A stretch of 64,000 nucleotides of DNA from Polytrichum commune (lineage: Eukaryota > Streptophyta > Polytrichopsida > Polytrichales > Polytrichaceae), in contig OX485808.1 in the NCBI GenBank assembly GCA_950295325.1, forward strand, positions 25,752,527-25,816,526. Direction: 5' to 3'. This document shows, one piece after another, positions 58,468 to 64,000 of this stretch. The notes under the pieces are model-generated. The model saw only the letters and a program-made list of their open reading frames with translations, ran no database searches and was not told the origin of the DNA. Every line of letters starts with the position of its first letter. The first letter of the stretch is position 1. A program made the position numbers and the translations under genes.

Positions 58468-61221
58468 TGTAAGCTTCAATCCTCCTCACCCTTCGATTGC
58501 GTCCTAGTCCGGGTGAGGAATCATGGGCTACACCTCAAATTGCAATTCACATGTGCAAGCAAGGGAAAAAGATTGGGAGAAGTGGTGTATATAACACATT
58601 TTTCTTTCTTCCTTTATTAACCTTAACAGTATTCACAAATACTCCAATGTCTCACAATGTCACAACACAACCTCTAGCCTTAATGTACTCTTCCTGATTT
58701 TAATTATCCTACTTCGATGATACCACCGAAGCACTGCCCTAACTCCTTGCTTCTAGTGATATTCTGCCTAGACTCATTAAGACTTCCGATTTCCCTTTAC
58801 TCCTCCCTGGATGCTTGCTCTTCTAATTCGGCAGCATCACCATAAATGGGCAAGGCGTGAGGGGTTCCCCTTGCCTACATCTCGACCTCTGCTGGAGCTT
58901 CCGTTCACCTCTCCAGAGTCCGATGAAAAGGCCTGGTGCAGAATGGTGCACCCTGCTGAACTGCTCGACCATTCTTCTTGGAGGCAGATACCTCGGCGAG
59001 CTCCTCTAGTAATGCACCTCATCACCACTGTGGCTGTCACCCTTCTCTTGTTGTGGTCTTACTGTGGAGCTTGCGAACTGAGGTGTAGGCTTCCCAATTC
59101 ACCTACCACCACCTGCACCTGATTTCTGCCAACCTCCCCTTCACCCAAAACTTGGTTGCGCACCAACACCACGAAATCTCAGCAATCCAAGCATAGCTAA
59201 TTACCATAACCACCCTCTCCGCCTCCGAGGTTCCTCAGCGGGGAGCGGAGCTGGTATAACGAGGGATTGCACACGTTGACCCCGAATTCCACTTTATTCT
59301 CTCACTCCTGCACCTCCGCACCTCAGCTCCTACACAAGTTTCTCAACTATCTGATACCTTGGTTGTCTGTACCCGAGGCACACACAGATCTGTGATAACT
59401 GTATCCTCACCTTTGGAGAGGTCAACCGCCTCCCGCACCTTACCTTGTTATTCAAATGCTAGCCCGATTCCATTCCCCTTTCTCTGCACTCTAGCATAGC
59501 TCAGTCACCATCCCCGTCATTGCTGGGAATTAGCGGACGGTTGTCTCATTGGCTGTCTCGGAGCTTCTCCACTGCCGCCTCACATGCGAATCGTTCAAAC
59601 GCACCCAGGGCGTCCTCCTCTTCCACGCACCTCCGGAACAGGGTAGCCAATGCTGCTGCCGACGCTTAGAATTCCCCCAATCCTACACTGCAGTCTGGTA
59701 AAGCGCCCTTTGGCAGCCTCCTGTCGTTACGGGTTGCCGCTACACTCCAGATCTAAAGCTAAGATGGCTGGTCTTGGCCCCCGTAGAGGTCAGTATCCAT
59801 GCTAGGTTGTCCCGATACTAACTACCGCCGACCCATTCGGCCTCGTACCCAATTGTGGAAGGCGCGACCACAACCACTTCTACGCCCACATTCCAGCAAC
59901 CACGCTGATCACCCACTCCGCGCACTAGTAACCTTCCCTAGCATTCCTACTTACCCAGCAACGCGACAGATCGCGTTGGTTGCCTCCCGCGGCAACACCT
60001 TCGTATCATGAGAGCAAGCTAATTCGCCGATCCTACGCACATCAGATTCCCAGATAATCAATATTTAAGATCTGCCCTTAAAACGAGATGAAGAAGATCA
60101 CCCCAATGATCAGTGCTGAAGCCAGGTGTCGTGTGCACTGGACGCGGCTGCGGCTTGTACTTCCCTTCCTCGTCATCCAGCACCTCTCGCTGAACCGCGG
60201 CTGCCTTCAAAGTTGTGCGTGTCCCTCCGTCAGCAACCGTTACAAATTCCTCAACCCATCTGTATAGGCACTCTCCCACAGTCTCCGCGAAATTCTAAGA
60301 TAGTATAGAGCTTCCTCCTCCTTCCCTAGTCTCCTCCTTGTTGCATCTACCTTGCATCCAATCCCCAATGAGGCAGGGCTTCGCCCTCTCCCTACCTTCT
60401 CTCCCTCCTCTACCTCTAAAACATGCATAATGAGCTCCCTACCTCCTACCTCCCGAGACCCCTCCAACCTCTACCTTTTTTCCCGGGTTGCCCGGCATCT
60501 TTCGGGCCGCCCGAGAGAAAAAGCGGGTCAAGACCTTTTCTTTTGGCCTCTCCCCCTTTCAAACCCACTTTCCCTTTTCTTCCATTGACTTCTTCTCCCC
60601 CTAGACTCCTAGATAACTCAAACTCATTGGTAGATAGATAAATACATACGATAAAATAAAAGTAACCCCCCATAGTTATTAGCAAGTAATCACGCTCGTG
60701 TTATGGTATAAGTTGAGGGTTGTTGTGGTTGTGGTCACCAAGTCATGTTTCCTCGGTTGGTTGAGGAAGGATGTTAGTATTACACTTAGACGGTCCGAGT
60801 TCGATTCCCGTTGAGTTCGTCTGACCGCTTAGTGCCTTACACATGACTTGGCTAGTGATTTCTAGGCAGGAAATTAGTACCCAACCAACCGGCGCTTACC
60901 CATTCTCTTGAGCTATTCATGTAACTATCGTTCAATAAATAACGGTCATCATTATGACCCCTCTCTTATTCTATTGGTTTTTCTTGGTTTTTCGAAGTAC
61001 GTTTTTACTAGACTCTCCATTAAACGCTTATGTCTTCACCTCCCCTTTCTCCCCTAAGGTTAATTTCACTTCTAGCTCCTAATTACCTCTTAGCCTATTT
61101 TTACCGGGATATTCACCACCTCACCTTTCTCATCACTTAATAATTCCATCAAGCGTGAAATCAACGTATTAGCCATGTTGTTGCGATTAAGGATTAATGT
61201 GAGTACGATTTCGGGCTCACA
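58468..61221 (-). mobile_element. Solo LTR nested in element B, ORF-less class
   Basis: Left end TGTAAGCTTCAATCC, right end ATTTCGGGCTCACA, with CATCC duplicated exactly at 58463-58467 and 61222-61226. It is the longest LTR here (2754 bp), partly because of a SINE at 60738-60950. Hairpin AGTATTCACAAATACT is at 58628-58643, about 160 bp from the left end. The terminal hairpin has a fully Watson-Crick CCTCACCC/GGGTGAGG stem. No small ORF. Confidence 0.93.
60738..60950 (+). mobile_element. tRNA-derived SINE
   Basis: Pol III boxes are visible: A box GGTTGGTTGAGGAAGG (60755-60770) and B box GGTCCGAGTTCGATTCC (60792-60808), spaced as in a tRNA. The sequence between and after them does not fold as a tRNA. 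It ends in CAATAAATAA before GGTCATCATTATGACC. CCAAGTCATGT (60738) is repeated inverted as ACATGACTTGG (60841), enclosing the tRNA-like head. The precise 3' end and target duplication are not certain. Confidence 0.7.
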
Positions 61222-61489
61222 CATCCCGTCTTCCTCCCTTCGTTTGAACAATAGCCGACATCCTAGGCTTAACCTTCCTAGTCCTCCTAGTCACCGGCAT
61301 TCCTTCCTTGAGAGTTTTCCTCGCCACCGGTGAAATCTCCAACAATTGTCCAAAAGTAATATCGGCCTTGAGTGAGCTAAGATCGGCCCATAAATCGTAG
61401 CCACTCGACTTCTCCACTTTGGCTGAGGTTGAGGACATACCTTCGCCGCGCTCCTTATTCAAAACAAAATGCATAAAGGAAATATGCAA
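61222..61489 (-). pseudogene. 5' part of the element B protease frame
   Basis: Minus-strand translation contains AKVEKSSGYDLWADLSSLKA and VARKTLKEGMPVTRRTRKV, matching the segment before the protease in element A. It begins shortly after the primer-binding site, so the gag region was deleted. The frame is broken by the solo LTR at 58468-61221 and resumes at 58467. Confidence 0.72.
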
Positions 61490-61604
61490 TTCATTCCAAG
61501 GAAATAAACAAATCTAAGTAAGACACTTACCATGAGCTATGCGCTCATTCTCTTCTCCTACAATGTCGCCTCCAAGTCTTCTCTAATTCCGCTTCAATTC
61601 CGGC

Positions 61605-61614
61605 GGACGCACCA
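61605..61614 (-). promoter_or_regulatory. Primer-binding site of element B
   Basis: On the minus strand TGGTGCGTCC starts four bases after the LTR end. It is complementary to a tRNA 3' end GGACGCACCA. From memory, plant tRNA-Arg(UCU) ends in GGACGCA before CCA, so that is the likely primer; this needs checking. It fixes the LTR at 61619 as the 5' LTR and the element's orientation. Confidence 0.7.
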
Positions 61615-61964
61615 TTTATGTGAGGCCAAACCACCCACCCTTAAGCGTCCTAGTCCGGGTGAGTGAATGGGGATCACATTCGTATTCACATAACTCCCTC
61701 TTACCAACTTCGCACAATTCCATTTCATCTTCCATTCAATTCTTGCACACCAATTTATTCCATAATGCGAGTACAAGCATTGAAAAATGCTCTTCTCTAT
61801 TTATTCCCCTTCTCCTACACTAATTCACAACCCCACACTCAAATCCCTACTAAAGCTTATTCCCTTATTCTATCCTCTAAGTTATGTGAGCCAACTCCAC
61901 TAATTCACTAAGGAGATGAACTCCTAATTAATTCTTCCTATATCCGGCCTTAAATTCCAGCCTT

Positions 61965-62887
61965 CCGCTAAGCCAGCAACTCCTTAATCCACCTTCTAGC
62001 TAGCCAGCAGCTCCTTAATCCAGCCCTCCGCTAAGCCAGCAGCTCCTTAATCCACCTTCCAGCCAACCAGTAGCTACTTAGTCCACCTTCTGGCTAGCCA
62101 GCAGCTACTTAGGCCCAGCCTCGAGGCTAACCAATGCTCCTTAATCCACCTTCTAGTTAACCAGTAGCTACTTAGTCCACCTTCTAGCTAGCCAACAGCT
62201 ACTTAAGCCCAGCCTCGAGGGTAACCAACGCTCCTTAATCCACCTTCTAGTTAGCCAGCAGCTACTTAGGCCCAGCCTCGAGGCTAACCAGAGTTCCTTA
62301 ATCCACCTTCTAGTTAGCCAGCAGCTCCTTAATTCAGCCTTCTAGCTACCAGCAGCTCCTTAATCCACCTTCTAGTCAGCCAACAGCTACTTAGGCCCAA
62401 CCTCGAGGCTAACCAACGCTCCTTAATCCACCTTCTATCCAATCAGTAGCTACTTAGTCCACCTCCTAGCTAATCAGTAGCTACTTAGTCCCCGCTCGAG
62501 GCTAAACCAGCACTCCTTAATCCAGCCTTCTAGCTTCCAGCAACTACTTAGGCCAAGCCTTCGAGGCTAAACCAACACCCCTTAATCCACATTCTAGTTA
62601 GCGAGCAGCTCCTTAATTCAGCCTTCTAGCTACCAGCAGCTCCTTAATCCACCTTCTAGTTAGCTAGCAGCTACTTAGGCCCAGCCCCGAGGCTAACCAG
62701 CGCTCCTTAATTCACCTTCTATCCAATCAATAGCTACTTAGTCCACCTCCTAGCTAATCAGTAGCTACTTAGTCCCAAATCGAGGCTAAACCAGCACTCC
62801 TTAATCCAGCCTTCTAGCTTCCAGCAGCTACTTAGGCCAAGCCTTCAAGGTTAAACCAGCACCCCTTAATCCAGCCTTCTAGCTAAG
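61965..62887 (-). repeat. LTR minisatellite, ~33-bp units, over 900 bp
   Basis: More than 25 units of the kind AGCCAGCAGCTCCTTAATCCACCTTCTAGCT and AGCAGCTACTTAGGCCCAGCCTCGAGGCTAACC alternate, forming higher-order blocks. The array is cut at its right end by the nested LTR at 62888. Confidence 0.88.
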
Positions 62888-63018
62888 TGTGAGGCCAAAC
62901 CCACCACCCTTAAGCGTCCTAGTCCGGGTGATGGTTTTGAGAATCACATTCACTTCATAACATCATAATGTGAATTGCTATGTGGCTCTCATGCCCAAGG
63001 TACTCACTTTATCTTAAC

Positions 63019-63183
63019 TCAACTTGTTACATTATTTTGAATCTCTTGGCGTGTGGTGGAATTTGATTTCTCAAGGGTCCAACCCGCGGCCTTGGCCACG
63101 CATGCCCTTAAAGAGATTCCCCCAGCACCCTTGATCTTTACTTCCCTTGTATTGCCCTTGCCAGGATCCTCCACATTCTCCAT
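63019..63183 (-). CDS. LTR-encoded small protein (RGxSLRAC family), intact
   Basis: 54 codons on the minus strand, ATG at 63183, stop at 63019-63021. It starts MENVEDPGKGN, like the copy at 16790, and has the core GISLRACVAKAAGWTLEKSN. In this copy the Arg before the core Gly is a Gly (GAGGIS). The two copies with the MEN type of N-terminus belong to the same LTR subfamily, so the ORF evolves with its LTR. Function unknown. Confidence 0.6.
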   Translation of the reverse strand: MENVEDPGKGNTREVKIKGAGGISLRACVAKAAGWTLEKSNSTTRQEIQNNVTS

Positions 63184-63464
63184 TCGTTGCACACGTGATC
63201 TTATTTTGACAAAAAAGAGTGCAAGTGTTAAAAAACACTTTTCTCAATAGTCAATATTTGAACACAATCACTTGTGACACCACACATGACACTGCCTAAC
63301 CTAATGAATCTAACACTTATCTATAAACTACTCTAATCTAAGATGGTCTAATGCGTCTATGATTATTTTGGTAATGTCACCCACTTAAACTTTGCCTTGG
63401 CTAATGAAACGAGCTCCCGGCTGCGGTTGTCTAATGCAGTCAGCCTCAGCTAATTAAACCAGAT

Positions 63465-63648
63465 TCCAGGGCCTTCGTCTAACCGGTCCCAGCTGCAGTC
63501 CAACAACAGAGTCTCCCAGTCCAGGGGCCTTCGTTTAACCGGTCCCAGCTGCAGTCCAGCAGCAGAGTCTCTACCCAGTCTCGGGGCCTTCGTCTAACCG
63601 GTCCCAGCTGCAGTCCAGCAGCAGAGTCTCCCAGTCCAGGGGCTTTTA
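63465..63648 (-). repeat. LTR minisatellite, ~58-bp unit
   Basis: AACCGGTCCCAGCTGCAGTCCAGCAGCAGAGTCTCCCAGTCCAGGGGCCTTCGT repeats about three times, starting near 63481, 63537 and 63597. Confidence 0.82.
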
Positions 63649-64000
63649 CTCAATCTTTTCTCTTTGTGCCTTAATCAATGAACTAATCTATTCCTATAAT
63701 GAACTAATCCCACCCATTAATTCCACTAAAGGGCTACCTAATCCCCACACATTGTCTCAAGCTCTAAGAGCTCACTCTACTTGAGAAGTATTGAGAGAGA
63801 GAGCTTAACTAATTAACTTCACTAAAACTAATAACCCACACACGTGGCTCAAGCTCTTAAAAGCTTGCTCCCTTGAGAGCGCTTGATGGAGAGAGAGGTA
63901 AATGAGAGAAAAAAACACCTTAAGTAGCAAAGAGGGAGAGAGGGAGAGAGGGAGAGAGAGGTGAGGATAGGGTGAGAGGATTAGCACCTCCAATCACAAT

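Larger units (their letters stand above)
55578..64000 (-). mobile_element. Element B: protease-only non-autonomous retrotransposon
   Basis: Minus strand: 5' LTR from 61619 (running off the right edge), primer-binding site at 61605-61614, a short internal domain with protease (61222-61489 and 57288-58467) and an LTR at 55578-57174. Without the nested LTR the internal domain is about 1.7 kb. Gag, RT, RNase H and the integrase core are missing; the frame jumps from the PR-RT linker to sequence matching the integrase C-terminal region of A (about 49480-49520). It lies inside the gag of element A. The two LTRs differ more than expected for one element. Confidence 0.7.
61619..64000 (-). mobile_element. 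5' LTR of element B, interrupted and incomplete
   Basis: It starts (left end) TGTGAGGCCAAACCACCC at 61619 and runs past the window edge. Hairpin AGCATTGAAAAATGCT is at 61776-61791, 157 bp from the end, and there is no small ORF. It resembles the 3' LTR of element A (46979-49094) more than the LTR at 55578. A very long minisatellite starts at 61965, and another LTR is inserted at 62888. Confidence 0.8.
62888..64000 (-). mobile_element. Nested LTR, ORF-bearing class, incomplete at the window edge
   Basis: Left end TGTGAGGCCAAACCCACCACCC, inserted in the minisatellite after CTAAG. It matches the LTR at 15601-17084 along its length, including the (CTCTCTCC)n tract at the window end, so about 320 bp remain outside. 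Hairpin 63223-63240 and ORF 63019-63183 are present. The target duplication cannot be tested here. Confidence 0.88.

Noticed and set aside
60755-60830. tRNA gene
   Set aside because: A and B boxes are present but acceptor, anticodon and T arms do not pair as a tRNA; a SINE head explains the boxes.
61965-62887. CRISPR-like array
   Set aside because: Units are contiguous minisatellite repeats without unique spacers, in a eukaryotic LTR.

Overview
The window looks like intergenic heterochromatin of a large-genome land plant. I see no host gene, no rRNA and no true tRNA gene. About half of it is LTR-retrotransposon sequence; the rest is MITEs, two long fold-back DNA transposons, a dead LINE, small retroposons and AT-rich DNA that I cannot assign. 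The species is not identifiable from sequence alone. Heavy nesting and a divergent Ty3/gypsy pol would suit a fern, lycophyte or gymnosperm, but that is a weak guess.

The dominant theme is one superfamily of unusually large LTRs (about 0.9-2.75 kb) that start TGTGAGCCC and end CTCACA. I find 15 copies in both orientations. Eleven are solo LTRs, ten with exact 5-bp target duplications and one with a 4/5 match. Five copies sit inside other LTRs and two inside element internal domains. Layout: solo LTRs at 25-1963 and 15601-17084; 18125-21802 holding 19979-21547; 37831-39453; 41052-45664 holding both 41773-43300 and 44007-45409; then a compound block from 46979 to the window end. In that block a decayed Ty3/gypsy element (A, minus strand: gag-PR-RT-RNase H-INT, 3' LTR at 46979-49094) is interrupted by a solo LTR, and a protease-only, non-autonomous element (B, about 55578 to beyond 64000) lies inside its gag. 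B is itself hit by a solo LTR that carries a tRNA-derived SINE.

The most interesting signal is inside the LTRs. Eight of the 15 carry a 54-59 codon ORF with core RGxSLRACVAKAAGWTLEKA, intact in six copies. Those copies differ mostly at third codon positions, which points to protein-level selection. Just upstream of it, 13 LTRs carry a short hairpin whose stem changes in a compensatory way (GTGTT/AACAC, GCATT/AATGC, GTATT/AATAC). A second hairpin with a fixed GGACTAGGACGC loop lies next to the LTR end. LTRs without the ORF keep both hairpins but are about 165 bp shorter between them, so the ORF behaves as a module. A fast-changing minisatellite built around CAGCAGCT/CAGCTG occupies the same LTR position in most ORF-bearing copies.

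The non-LTR part: 2-4 kb has a T/H/Q/P-rich reading frame and tandem repeats; 5-9 kb has three MITEs; 9-14 kb has a degraded LINE (minus strand) whose reverse transcriptase is split by a fold-back transposon at 12685-13966; 21.8-37.8 kb is mostly unassigned, with a second fold-back copy at 33873-35161 and a Mutator-type MITE at 36427-36670.
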